A stretch of 64,000 bases of DNA from Sphingomonas pituitosa NBRC 102491 (lineage in GTDB: Bacteria; Pseudomonadota; Alphaproteobacteria; Sphingomonadales; Sphingomonadaceae). A program made the translations under genes and the position numbers. Numbering within the stretch: position 1 is the stretch's first letter; the number at the start of each line of letters is the position of its first letter. The DNA lies in NCBI RefSeq assembly GCF_001598435.1, contig NZ_BCYY01000005.1:1-64000 (forward strand), in the 5' to 3' direction. The notes under the pieces were generated by a model that saw nothing but the letters and a program-made list of their open reading frames with translations, searched no databases and was not told where the DNA came from. Positions 1 to 8,629 of this stretch are shown here, piece after piece.

Positions 1-1132
1 GCGGCGGGGACGCATCGGCGGGGGCAGTCGGCGGTGGCGGCGGCGCGGCGGCAGGCGGCGAAGCAGGTTGCGGGGCCACGGCACCCGGCCGCGGCCCCTG
101 CCAGCCCGGCCTCGGCCCCTGCCATCCGGGACGGGATCCCTGCCAGCCGGGGCGGCCATCGCCATCCCCGCGCGGCGGTCGGGCGCCCGCGCCGTCGGGG
201 CGGGGACGCAGCGGGGCACCGGCTTCCCATTCGTGCCGGCCCGGCGTTCCTGCCGCAGGCGGCGGCGTGGTCGGGCGCGTGCCCTGCGGGCGATCAGGAC
301 GCGGCTGCCCCGGCAGGCCGCCCCACATCCACGGCCGCCCCGGCTGCCCTGCCCCCGGCGGCGTCCCGGCATTCGGCGGGCGGCCGGGGCGCGGCGGGCG
401 ATGCTGCCAGTGCGGCCCAAGCCCCTGCGGCGGCGGGCCCTGGAAGCCACCGCTGCGCCAGCGTGCGAAGGCCGCCGCCATCGCGGCGCGGCGCGCGCGC
501 TCCTCGGCCCAGCGATGCTGTTCGGCGAACGCAAAGCCGTCGTTGCGATAGCGCCAGCCCGAATCCCAGCCGGGATCGATGCCGACGAAGAACAGGTTCA
601 GATTGCCCCAGGCGGTGGTGTCGACGGGCGCCCATTGCCGGTCGAGCAGCGCGTTCCGCAGCCGCCGCCCGCGATCGTACAGGCGCTCGCCCGCATCGAT
701 GTCCCGCACGCCTTCGCTGCGCGGGGCCAACCGGCCGCCGGCGTCATAGAGCGCGGCGACATTGCCGTCCTGATAGCCGAAGCTGCGATCGGTCTCGCGC
801 ACCAGGAACGGTCCGCGATCGCCGGGGGCGAAGAAATAGGTGCGCGCGCCCTCGGCTCGCTCCTCCACCACCACCCAATAGCCGTCACGCAATTCCCAGG
901 CGACCGGCGTGCCGCCATCGAAGCCGAAGCTGTAATCGGGCGGCGCGTCCCCCACCGTGTCCCAAAGCGCGCGGGCCCGGTCGATCCAGCGATAGCTGTC
1001 CTCGCCCTCGGCATCGACGTCCGCCGAGCCGGCCGATACCACATGCGCATCCTGCGCGAAGCCCGCCTCGGTGCAGCCGCACAGCAGCGCCGCGCCTGTC
1101 GCGCTCAGTAAAAGGTGGTGGAACCGTGCCAT
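1..1132 (-). CDS. Proline/glycine-rich putative lipoprotein, C-terminus outside window
   Basis: The frame is open from the ATG at 1132 to the window edge, so the C-terminus is missing. A GAGGTG ribosome site lies 5 nt before the start. The N-terminus is a signal peptide ending in a plausible lipobox (LCGC). Residues of about 30-230 form a mixed globular region rich in Trp, Tyr and acidic residues (for example [12 protein letters not shown]). After that the chain becomes Pro/Gly/Arg/Trp-rich, with near-tandem RPGWQGP units followed by an alanine-proline run. I do not recognise the family. The architecture suggests an envelope protein with an unstructured tail. It is transcribed away from the TbpB-like gene at 1305, with about 170 bp between them. 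Start and frame are well supported; function is unknown. Confidence 0.75.
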   Translation of the reverse strand, partial: MARFHHLLLSATGAALLCGCTEAGFAQDAHVVSAGSADVDAEGEDSYRWIDRARALWDTVGDAPPDYSFGFDGGTPVAWELRDGYWVVVEERAEGARTYFFAPGDRGPFLVRETDRSFGYQDGNVAALYDAGGRLAPRSEGVRDIDAGERLYDRGRRLRNALLDRQWAPVDTTAWGNLNLFFVGIDPGWDSGWRYRNDGFAFAEQHRWAEERARRAAMAAAFARWRSGGFQGPPPQGLGPHWQHRPPRPGRPPNAGTPPGAGQPGRPWMWGGLPGQPRPDRPQGTRPTTPPPAAGTPGRHEWEAGAPLRPRPDGAGARPPRGDGDGRPGWQGSRPGWQGPRPGWQGPRPGAVAPQPASPPAAAPPPPPTAPADASPP

Positions 1133-1304
1133 CGCGTCACCTCGTCGATCGTGTTGCCGCAAGCATCGGCCGCGCGCGGTGAACAAAGCATGACAAAGCC
1201 GTAATTCCCGGCAACAAAATGAAAAATCGCCAATTAACCAAAACTTATACCCCGTCCCTGCATATCCGGCCGCCATGGTTAATGCGGCTTTCAGAGGATT
1301 CGGC

Positions 1305-3950
1305 ATGCGACGCGCAATCCTGCTCCCGACGACGGTTTCGGCGCTGGCGCTGGTCGCCGCATGCAGTGGCGGCGGCGGCGGAGGGGGCGGCGTGGCGACG
1401 ACGCCGGCGGCGCCCAGCCCGGTGCCCGACACGACCCCCGCGCCAAGCCCCGCTCCCAGCCCCACGCCCGTGCCCAGCCCTACGCCTACGCCTGCGCCCA
1501 GCCCCACCCCGGCGCCGAGTCCTACGCCGGCACCGAGTCCTACGCCGACTCCGGCGCCCAGCCCGACTCCGGCACCGAGTCCGACCCCGGCACCGAGTCC
1601 GACCCCGGCGCCCAGCCCCACTCCGGCACCGACGCCAACGCCTACGCCAACGCCGACGCCCGCCACCCCCCAGATCAATGCGTCGCTCCTGTCGCTCACC
1701 AGCACGGAAAGCTTTGACAACGAGGCGACAGGATTCACCGGCACCTTCTATCCCGATGCCCGGGCCTGCGGCTGCCTGGCAGCGACTCGCGCCCTGACGA
1801 TACGGTTCGATGCCGCCAACGGGGGCTATACCGTCAGCGACGGCGTCAACAGCGAGACTTTCCTCCCCGGCGACATCGATGCCGCGCAGTCCAATGCGGT
1901 GCTCCGCGTCTATCGCCACGCGACCGCGAGCAGCGAATACACGCTGTCGCTCACCCTGCCCGGCACCAGCGGTGCGCTGACCTATCGCTATGTCGGCGGA
2001 GGCTTCTGGCAGCGCGCAGACATGACCGCGAACGGTGAGAGCGCCTTCCGCTTCAACGCCTTCACTTATGGTGTCGAGACACCGGATTCCGCCCTGCCGC
2101 GCGCGGGCGGCGGCGCCTATGCGATCGATCTGGTCGGCTCGCTCGGCTACGGCGTGCTCGAGAGCCTGGTCGGCGGCGGCACGCTCCAGGTCGATTTCAT
2201 CACCGGCCGTATCGTTACCAGCGGCGAGGTGCGCGAAGTCTCCACCAGCACCGGCGCGACGATCACCAGCTCCACCTTTGTCGGGATTGCCCAGCTCGCC
2301 GCCAGCAGCAACCGATTCTCGGGCGTGTTCGCCTTTTCCGGCGGCGACCTCGCCGGCACGCTCGACGGGCGCTTCTATGGCCCGGCGGCGGAGGAAGTAG
2401 GCGCATCGTGGAGCGCCGCCAATGCCGACGGCCGCGCCGCCGCGGGGGTGCTGATCGGCCGCCAGTCGGGCGCGCAGACCGGCAATGCCAGCCTCGCCAG
2501 CCTCACCGCCAGCCAGATCTTCACCGGCGAGGCCGCCACGCTCGGCGCGAACTATACCGATGCCAGCGGCGCGCTGGGCGCCACCGGCACCACTGCCCAG
2601 CCGATGACCGTCAGCTATGATGCCGCTTCGGGCAATTATGTGGTGATCTCCGGCGCGCGCACCGGGGTGTTCCCGGCGACGCCGAGCACGGGCGGCGGCG
2701 ACCAGCTGACGCTCGATGCGCTGAACGGCATGCGCTATGTCCGCGCCGGCCGCTGGGCGAGCAGTGCCAGCAGCAACGGCGTCACCACCACCCTGGTCGA
2801 CGCCTTCACCTTCGGGATGGCCACGCCCGGCTCGGCGGTGCCGCGCACCGGATCGGCGAGCTATGCCGTGCGACTGGCGGGGGCGCTGGCCGATGCCAGC
2901 CAGCCCGGCCCGCTGGCGGTGACCGGCAGCGGCACGCTGACCGCCAATTTCGCCACGGGCGCGATCAGCACCAGCGGCACCGCCACCGCCAGCTTCACCA
3001 ATGCCGGGGCCACCACCACCAGCAACGGCAGCTTCAGCGGATCGGCCACGCTGTCGAGCAGCGCCAACAGCTTCACGGGCGCGCTCGATCTCGCGGTCCT
3101 GGCGGGCTATAACGGCGCGCTCCTCGGCCATTTCTACGGTCCCGCCGCCGACGAGGTGGGGGCAAGCGCGGCGCTTACCGGCGCGAACGGCACGGTGGGC
3201 GCAGTCAGCCTGGTCGGCGACAAGTCGGCCGGAAGCCTCGCCGCGGGCAGCACGATCGCGCCGCCGGAAATCTCGGCCAACGCCGCCGGCGGCTATGGCG
3301 TGGCGGGCCTGCCCGGCCTTTCCGAAGTGCTGGTCCTGCTCACCGCCGCCGATCGTGAGGCGATCACCAGCGACGTCGGCTTCGACGTCTATCGCAAGGC
3401 GATCGCCGGCGGCACCGTACAGGCGCGGATCTACGACGCCGGCAGGGGCCCGCTCGCGCTCAGCTATGCCAGCTTCGCCGAACTCGCCTATCTTGCGAAC
3501 GATGCCGCCGCGGGCAGCGATCCGCTGCGCTGGTATCTGCCCTTCGGCCAGCGCACCACGGCAGACCAGATGCCGCGCACCGGCACCGCCAGCTATGCCG
3601 GCCTGGTGTTCGGCACCGGCACCGCCGGCGGCGTGCGCTATACGCTGGGTGGCACCAGCGCCTTCACCGTCGACTTCGCCCGGGCGATCGCGGGCGGCAG
3701 CCTTGCCATTACCGGCAGCGCCGCCGCCGGCAGCCGCGACTTCGGCAGCTTCGCCTTCCAGGGGGCGGGCATCTCGGCCAACGGCTTCACCGGGGCGCTT
3801 ACCGCGCCGGGCGGCGCCGGCAGCCTGACCGGCTGGTTCTTCGGCCCGCAGGCGCAGGAGATCGGCGCGACCTTCGATGCGACCCGCACGCTGGCCAATG
3901 GCGACAAGGCGGTTCTCAACGGCGCAACGCTCGCTAAGAAGGCGCAGTGA
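1305..3950 (+). CDS. TbpB-like surface lipoprotein with three repeated modules
   Basis: 881-residue predicted lipoprotein. Residues 1-20 are a signal peptide ending in lipobox LVAAC, followed by a run of eight glycines and a long Pro-Ser-Thr linker (about residues 38-122) of [11 protein letters not shown] repeats that would hold the protein away from the membrane. Three modules follow, each ending in the signature seen in transferrin-binding-protein-B-like beta domains: [13 protein letters not shown] (about residue 356), [13 protein letters not shown] (about 609) and [13 protein letters not shown] (about 843). An upstream in-frame ATG at 1275 exists, but the one at 1305 has AGAGGA 8 nt before it and gives a clean signal peptide. 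The stop overlaps the start of the Slam-like gene by 4 nt, so the two are translationally coupled. Family knowledge: such lipoproteins are exported to the cell surface by Slam. The ligand here is unknown; transferrin is unlikely for an environmental bacterium. Confidence 0.85.
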   Translation: MRRAILLPTTVSALALVAACSGGGGGGGGVATTPAAPSPVPDTTPAPSPAPSPTPVPSPTPTPAPSPTPAPSPTPAPSPTPTPAPSPTPAPSPTPAPSPTPAPSPTPAPTPTPTPTPTPATPQINASLLSLTSTESFDNEATGFTGTFYPDARACGCLAATRALTIRFDAANGGYTVSDGVNSETFLPGDIDAAQSNAVLRVYRHATASSEYTLSLTLPGTSGALTYRYVGGGFWQRADMTANGESAFRFNAFTYGVETPDSALPRAGGGAYAIDLVGSLGYGVLESLVGGGTLQVDFITGRIVTSGEVREVSTSTGATITSSTFVGIAQLAASSNRFSGVFAFSGGDLAGTLDGRFYGPAAEEVGASWSAANADGRAAAGVLIGRQSGAQTGNASLASLTASQIFTGEAATLGANYTDASGALGATGTTAQPMTVSYDAASGNYVVISGARTGVFPATPSTGGGDQLTLDALNGMRYVRAGRWASSASSNGVTTTLVDAFTFGMATPGSAVPRTGSASYAVRLAGALADASQPGPLAVTGSGTLTANFATGAISTSGTATASFTNAGATTTSNGSFSGSATLSSSANSFTGALDLAVLAGYNGALLGHFYGPAADEVGASAALTGANGTVGAVSLVGDKSAGSLAAGSTIAPPEISANAAGGYGVAGLPGLSEVLVLLTAADREAITSDVGFDVYRKAIAGGTVQARIYDAGRGPLALSYASFAELAYLANDAAAGSDPLRWYLPFGQRTTADQMPRTGTASYAGLVFGTGTAGGVRYTLGGTSAFTVDFARAIAGGSLAITGSAAAGSRDFGSFAFQGAGISANGFTGALTAPGGAGSLTGWFFGPQAQEIGATFDATRTLANGDKAVLNGATLAKKAQ

Positions 3951-5260
3951 CCCGAACGACGCTGATCCCCCTGACGCTGGCCCTGCTGGCGCCGATCCCC
4001 GCCCTCGCCCAGACGACCGAGCAGCATCAGGTCTCGGCGGTGGAGCTGTTCGCGCTCGCTGCCCGGGCCGAGGCAGGCGGCCAGCCGGGTGATGCGGAGA
4101 CGATGTACCGCGCGCTCGCCAGGGACCCCGATGGCGAGGTCCGCGCCGAGGCGCGCTTCCGCCTGGGCCAGCTGCTCGAAAAGCTCGGCCGCAAGCGCGA
4201 GGCGGCGACCACCTACCGCGCACTGCTCGACGAGAAGCCAGGCGCCGCGCGCGTCCGGCTCGAACTCGCCCGGCTGCTCACCCAGATGGGCGACGAGGGC
4301 GCGGCGCGGCGCGAGCTGCGCCAGGCGCAGGCCGGCGGGCTGCCGCCGCAGGTCGCGCAGATCGTCGACCAGTTCGCCGCCGCGCTGCGCTCGCGGAAAC
4401 CCTGGGGCGCCAGCCTCGAAGTCGCGCTGGTGCCGGACAGCAACGTCAACCGCGCGACCGACGCTGCGACGCTCGACACCGTGCTTGCCCCGCTCCAGCT
4501 GTCGCGCGACGCCCGCGAGCAATCGGGCATCGGCGCCCGCGCCGCCGGCCAGCTCTATGCGCGCGTGCCGATCGCGACCAACCTGTCGCTGGTTCCGCGC
4601 GTCTCCGGTCAGGGCGATTTTTACCGCCAGGGTCGCTTCAACGATGTCTCCGCGTCCGGCCTGGTCGGGCTGGAATGGAGCCTCGGCCGCGATCGCCTCC
4701 GCCCCTCGATCGGCGGCACCCAGCGCTGGTATGGCGGCAGCCCCTATGCCCGCACCGCCACCGCCGCGATCGACTGGCAACACCCCCTCGGCACCAAGGC
4801 GCAGCTGACCACCAGCGCGACGATCGCCGATACGCGTTATCGCGGCAATGCACTGCAGAACGGCCTGCTGCTGAACGGCGCGGTCGCCTATGAGCGCGCC
4901 TTCTCCCCGCGCGCCGGCGGCAGCGTCACCCTGTCCGCAACCCGCCAGACCGCGAACGATCCCGGCTATGCCACCGCCTCGGGTGCCGCGAGCCTGCTCG
5001 GCTGGCACGAATTCGGCCGCACCACCGTCTACGCCACCGCCGGGCTGCGTCGGCTGGAAGGCGATGCGCGCCTCTTCCTGTTCCCGGAGCGGCGCAAGGA
5101 CTGGAATGTCAGCCTCGGTGCCGGCGCCACCTTCCGCCGGCTCCAGATCCACGGGTTCGCCCCGATCGTCCGGCTTGACTGGGAGCGGAACAACTCCACC
5201 GTCGGCATCTACGACTTCACCCGCAAGGCGGCTACAATCGGGCTCACCCGCGCCTTCTGA
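3947..5260 (+). CDS. Slam-like surface lipoprotein assembly modulator (TPR + DUF560 barrel)
   Basis: 437 residues with a GTG start inside the GTGA overlap with the upstream lipoprotein gene. A signal peptide (about 1-21, ending ALAQ) is followed by an alpha-helical TPR-like domain (about 30-145, with repeated A-x-x-x-YRALL-type helices) and then an outer-membrane beta-barrel (about 150-437) ending in an aromatic residue (TRAF). The motif PDSNVNRAT at residues 163-171, at the entry to the barrel, is typical of Slam proteins (DUF560). Slams move TbpB-type lipoproteins across the outer membrane to the surface (also called type XI secretion). The coupled TbpB-like gene directly upstream is the expected substrate, and the lipoprotein at 11299 may be a second one. 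The family call is strong; the substrate link is inferred from gene order. Confidence 0.88.
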   Translation: MTRTTLIPLTLALLAPIPALAQTTEQHQVSAVELFALAARAEAGGQPGDAETMYRALARDPDGEVRAEARFRLGQLLEKLGRKREAATTYRALLDEKPGAARVRLELARLLTQMGDEGAARRELRQAQAGGLPPQVAQIVDQFAAALRSRKPWGASLEVALVPDSNVNRATDAATLDTVLAPLQLSRDAREQSGIGARAAGQLYARVPIATNLSLVPRVSGQGDFYRQGRFNDVSASGLVGLEWSLGRDRLRPSIGGTQRWYGGSPYARTATAAIDWQHPLGTKAQLTTSATIADTRYRGNALQNGLLLNGAVAYERAFSPRAGGSVTLSATRQTANDPGYATASGAASLLGWHEFGRTTVYATAGLRRLEGDARLFLFPERRKDWNVSLGAGATFRRLQIHGFAPIVRLDWERNNSTVGIYDFTRKAATIGLTRAF

Positions 5261-5377
5261 CGCCATCTCCGCGCGATCCCGGAATGTCCCAAGGTACACG
5301 GCGTTCCGGCCAGCCGGGCGGCGCCCCTGCTCTATAAGATCGGAAACGAGCGTCGCCCCCGATCCAGGAGCAGGATC

Positions 5378-6769
5378 TTGCACCCAGAACTCGCCACACG
5401 CCTGGATTTCGTCGGCTATACGGCAGAGAAGCGCGCCCTGCTCTCCGACGCGCGCGACACGATCCAGGGAGCGATGGGCCCGGCGCTCGACCGGCTCTAC
5501 ACTCAGATCGCCGCGCATCCCGAGACGGCGAAGATGTTTTCCGGCCAGTCGCACGTGGCGCGGGCCAAGCAGCTCCAGGCGGAACATTGGGCGCATCTCT
5601 CCGGCGCCGCGTTCGATGCCGATTATGTCGAGCGAGTGAAGCGCATCGGCGCCCGCCACGCCCAGATCGGCCTGACGCCGCAATGGTATATCGGCTCCTA
5701 CGCGATCATCCTCGATTCGATGATCGAGAGCTTCGCCGCGATGGACAGCGGCCCGCGCCTGCCCTTCGGCCGCCGCAAGGCCGACAAGCGCTTCGACCAG
5801 CTGCGCGCGATCGTCACCGCCGCGCTGATCGACCTGGAAATGTCGGTCTCGATCTATTTCGAGCAGGAACAGGCCGGTCGCGCCACGGCGATGGCATCGC
5901 TGCAGGAGCGCGAGACCACGCTGTCCGGCCTGCTCGGCGCGATCAACGAGACGGTGGATGCGATCCGCACCGGCTCGCAGGAAATCGCCCAGGCCTCGGG
6001 CGACCTGTCGCGCCGTACCGAAGCCAATGCCGCCAGCCTCGCCGAGACCGCCGCTTCGGTGCAGGAGATGGACCAGCGCCTCAAGGCCACCGCGCAGAGC
6101 GCGCGCCGCACCGTCGAACGCGCCGACGGCGCCAAGGCGACGGTCGACACCGGCCGCGCGATCACCGAACAGGCGGTCACGGCGATGGAGCGCGTTTCGG
6201 AAAGCGCCAAGGGCATCGACAACGTCATCGAGGGCCTCGACAAGATCGCCTTCCAGACCCGCGTGCTCGCCATGAACGCCGCGGTGGAGGCAGGCCGCGC
6301 CGGCGAGGCGGGCCGCGGGTTCGCAGTGGTCGCCGATCTCGTCTCGGCACTGGCGATGCGGGCGGAGGAAGAGGCCGGCCGCGCCCGCGACCAGCTCACC
6401 GCGACCCAGGCGGACATCGTTGCCGCGGTCGGCATGGTCGAGAAGGTAGACGGCGCGCTGTCGAACATCTCGGGCGACGTGGCGACGGTGAACGAACTGC
6501 TGTCGCAGATGGCGAGCGACAACCAGGCACAGGCCAGCGCGATCACCGAGGTGTCGACCACGATCGGCGAGATGGACCGCGCCACCCAGCAGAACGCCGC
6601 GATGGTGGAGGAGACCTCCGCCGCCGCGCAGAATCTGGCGCGCGAGGTGGACAAGCTCGCCCGCCAGGCGAACGGTTTCCAGGATGCCGGCGGCGCCCCC
6701 GCTGCCGCCGCCGGGCCCAGCGCGGCGGCGCGGGCAACGGTGCAGGCCCTTGGCACCATGGCATTTTAG
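5378..6769 (+). CDS. Globin-coupled methyl-accepting chemotaxis sensor
   Basis: 463 residues with no membrane segment, so cytoplasmic. The N-terminal domain of about 160 residues is a protoglobin/HemAT-type sensor; His94 in RHAQIGLTPQWYIGSY is the expected proximal heme ligand. The rest is a coiled-coil methyl-accepting signalling domain whose hairpin tip (about residues 281-325) contains IAFQTRVLAMNAAVEAGRAGE and GRGFAVVA, the CheA/CheW contact region. The start is a TTG preceded by AGGAG at 7 nt; no better ATG lies upstream. Family members sense oxygen or other gaseous ligands through heme and pass the signal to CheA. No che genes are in the window, so the partner kinase must lie elsewhere. 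It is transcribed after the Slam-like gene with a 117-bp gap. Confidence 0.88.
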   Translation: MHPELATRLDFVGYTAEKRALLSDARDTIQGAMGPALDRLYTQIAAHPETAKMFSGQSHVARAKQLQAEHWAHLSGAAFDADYVERVKRIGARHAQIGLTPQWYIGSYAIILDSMIESFAAMDSGPRLPFGRRKADKRFDQLRAIVTAALIDLEMSVSIYFEQEQAGRATAMASLQERETTLSGLLGAINETVDAIRTGSQEIAQASGDLSRRTEANAASLAETAASVQEMDQRLKATAQSARRTVERADGAKATVDTGRAITEQAVTAMERVSESAKGIDNVIEGLDKIAFQTRVLAMNAAVEAGRAGEAGRGFAVVADLVSALAMRAEEEAGRARDQLTATQADIVAAVGMVEKVDGALSNISGDVATVNELLSQMASDNQAQASAITEVSTTIGEMDRATQQNAAMVEETSAAAQNLAREVDKLARQANGFQDAGGAPAAAAGPSAAARATVQALGTMAF

Positions 6770-6829
6770 CTCCCCCCGCACCCGGCCCCACCCCGTCGGC
6801 CAGGCGGAAGGGATTGTCGGGCTGCACCT

Positions 6830-6874
6830 GGCGGAGGGGGCAGCGGATTGCCCTGCGCGCGCGTCCCCTCCGCC
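6830..6874 (+). terminator. Hairpin between convergent genes, possible terminator
   Basis: A perfect 10-bp stem (GGCGGAGGGG at 6830-6839 with CCCCTCCGCC at 6865-6874), a 25-nt loop, then CTTTCC. It lies between the convergent chemoreceptor and mrr-like genes. The weak T tract and long loop make it only a possible terminator. Confidence 0.35.
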
Positions 6875-6884
6875 CTTTCCCGGC

Positions 6885-7772
6885 TCATATCTCCGAGAAG
6901 AATTCCGGCTGCAACCGCACCCGTTCGATCACCACCGGCTCCACCCGGACGCCCAGCCCGCGTTCCTTGAGCAGCTGGCACAGCGTCTCGCCGTCGATCA
7001 GGTCGATCGCCGGGGCGCCGTCGCGGGTGGCCTCGCGGCGCGCGTCGGCGGTGAAGCTGCCGGTGGTGAGGATCAGCCCCTTGTCCGCCCGCCCCTGCAT
7101 CGCCCCGCGAAAGTCGCGCACCGTGGGCGAGGACACCGATCCCGCATAGCGCTTGCACTGGAACAGCACGTGGAAGCTGATCAGGTTCATCCGCAGCACG
7201 CCGGTGCCGTCGATCCCGCCGTCGCCGCTCCGGCCGGTCACCTCCACCTTCACGAAGCCGCTCTCGCGCAGCAGCCGGTGGCACAGCCGCTCGAACGCGG
7301 CCGGATGCAGCCCCCGCAGGGTGGCGAGCAACTGGTCGCTCCATTCCGAACTTCCCTCCGCGCCGGCGTAGAATTCGGAAAGGGTGGTGGCGACACGATC
7401 TTCCTTGCGCTGCCGCGACGCCGATCGGAACGCCGCCGTCCGCGCCACCTTGTGCGCATCGAGCACGTGCCGTCGCACCTCCTCGGCGCGATTGCCGGCG
7501 GCGCGCCGGCCTTCCTCCGTCAGCAGCCAGATCCCGCGCCCGCCGCTTTCGACCAACCCGGCATTCTTGAGAAAGGTGCGCGCCCAGGACATGCGATCCG
7601 GCACGATCGGCGCCCCGCTGCGGGGATAGGTCTGGTCCAGCAGCTTGCGATGCAGCGCCAGGCGCGCGATCAGCGCCTCCTCGATTTCCTCCACTGCCGC
7701 CGACCCTCCCAGGTCGCGCAGGATCTGCAGCGTCGGCAGCATGTAGTCGGTATATTTCGGCATCTCTGGCAT
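6885..7772 (-). CDS. mrr: Mrr-type restriction endonuclease
   Basis: 295 residues from the ATG at 7772; a GGGGGG ribosome site precedes that ATG, whereas a longer reading from 7835 adds only low-complexity sequence. Residues 1-95 form a winged-helix DNA-binding domain (Mrr_N type: KYTDYMLPTLQILRDLGG). Residues 150-290 form a PD-(D/E)xK nuclease domain with GDGGIDG (Asp184, Asp188) and the paired QCK motif (Gln205, Lys207), so the catalytic residues appear intact. Mrr family enzymes are type IV restriction nucleases that cut DNA carrying modified bases. No methylase or specificity subunit lies nearby, as expected for a solitary type IV enzyme. The physiological target cannot be read from sequence. 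Confidence 0.85.
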   Translation of the reverse strand: MPEMPKYTDYMLPTLQILRDLGGSAAVEEIEEALIARLALHRKLLDQTYPRSGAPIVPDRMSWARTFLKNAGLVESGGRGIWLLTEEGRRAAGNRAEEVRRHVLDAHKVARTAAFRSASRQRKEDRVATTLSEFYAGAEGSSEWSDQLLATLRGLHPAAFERLCHRLLRESGFVKVEVTGRSGDGGIDGTGVLRMNLISFHVLFQCKRYAGSVSSPTVRDFRGAMQGRADKGLILTTGSFTADARREATRDGAPAIDLIDGETLCQLLKERGLGVRVEPVVIERVRLQPEFFSEI

Positions 7773-7876
7773 CGGTAACGCTCCCCCCTTGGTGCCGCCT
7801 GCGCCCATTCCCCCGAGCGCCGACGGAAGCCCCACGCTGGCATGCGCGGCCCCGAAATCCTATGCGAGGTGCTGCC

Positions 7877-8629
7877 ATGCGAATCGCTCGGAGCGCGGCG
7901 CGCCGACTCTCCCCCCTGCTGCCGCTGCTGCTCCCCGCCGCCGCCTGCACGCCCGCCTCGCCCCCGCCCCGGCTGATCGTCTGGGCCTGGGAGCGTCCCG
8001 AGGACCTTCGCTTCCTTCCCCCCGATGCCGAGATCGCCGTCCAGACCGGCTTCATCGAACTGGCGGGCGACGGCTTCACCGCACGCGGCCGCCGCTATCC
8101 GCTGCGCACCGATCGACCGCCCTCGACCGCGGTCGTCCACCTTCAGATCGACGATCGCGATCCGCCGCGCTGGACCCCGGCGCTGCGCGCGCGCGTCGCC
8201 GCTGCCGTCCGCCACTTCGCCCGCATCGTCCCCACGCCGCGCGTCCAGATCGACTTCGAGGTGCGCCGGTCGCAGCGCCAGATCCTCATCGACGTGCTGG
8301 ACGATGCCCGCGCCGGCCTGCCGCGCGCCGTGCCGCTGTCGATGACCGCGATCGCCAGCTGGTGCCAGGAGGACTGGCTCAGCCGCCTGCCGGTGGACGA
8401 GATCGTGCCGATGCTGTTCCGCATGGGCCGCGGCGACCCCGCGATCCGCGCCCGCATCGAGGGCGGCGGCGACTGGTCGGATCCGGCCTGCCGCAAGGCG
8501 CTGGCGATTTCCGCCGATACCCCCATTGCCCGTGCGCCAGCGGGGCGTAGGATCTACCTGTTCGCACCGCGCAGCTGGACGCCCTCCACCTTCAACGCGG
8601 TTCGCAGCCAGGTGGAGCAGTGGCGATGA
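7877..8629 (+). CDS. DUF3142-like secreted protein
   Basis: 250 residues. The start at 7877 is chosen over 7862 because GAGGTG lies 8 nt upstream. It has an N-terminal hydrophobic signal ending near AAAC, possibly a weak lipobox. The mature part opens with RLIVWAWERPEDLRFL, the opening I associate with DUF3142 proteins, and continues with VVHLQIDD, VQIDFEVRRSQR and LPRAVPLSMTAIASWC, a pattern consistent with an alpha/beta barrel fold. The function of DUF3142 is not known. Its stop overlaps the next start (ATGA at 8626-8629), so it is made together with the 750-residue protein that follows. Family assignment is from memory and moderately sure. Confidence 0.7.
   Translation: MRIARSAARRLSPLLPLLLPAAACTPASPPPRLIVWAWERPEDLRFLPPDAEIAVQTGFIELAGDGFTARGRRYPLRTDRPPSTAVVHLQIDDRDPPRWTPALRARVAAAVRHFARIVPTPRVQIDFEVRRSQRQILIDVLDDARAGLPRAVPLSMTAIASWCQEDWLSRLPVDEIVPMLFRMGRGDPAIRARIEGGGDWSDPACRKALAISADTPIARAPAGRRIYLFAPRSWTPSTFNAVRSQVEQWR

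Noticed and set aside
1245..4223. Very long minus-strand open frame opposite the TbpB-like gene
   Set aside because: It is the antisense of a high-GC gene; its translation is Arg/Ala/Gly-rich low-complexity sequence with no domain, while the plus strand has signal peptide, repeats and ribosome site.
3638..6781. Minus-strand open frame of more than 1000 codons opposite the Slam-like and chemoreceptor genes
   Set aside because: Shadow of two clearly recognised plus-strand genes; composition is typical of antisense high-GC frames.
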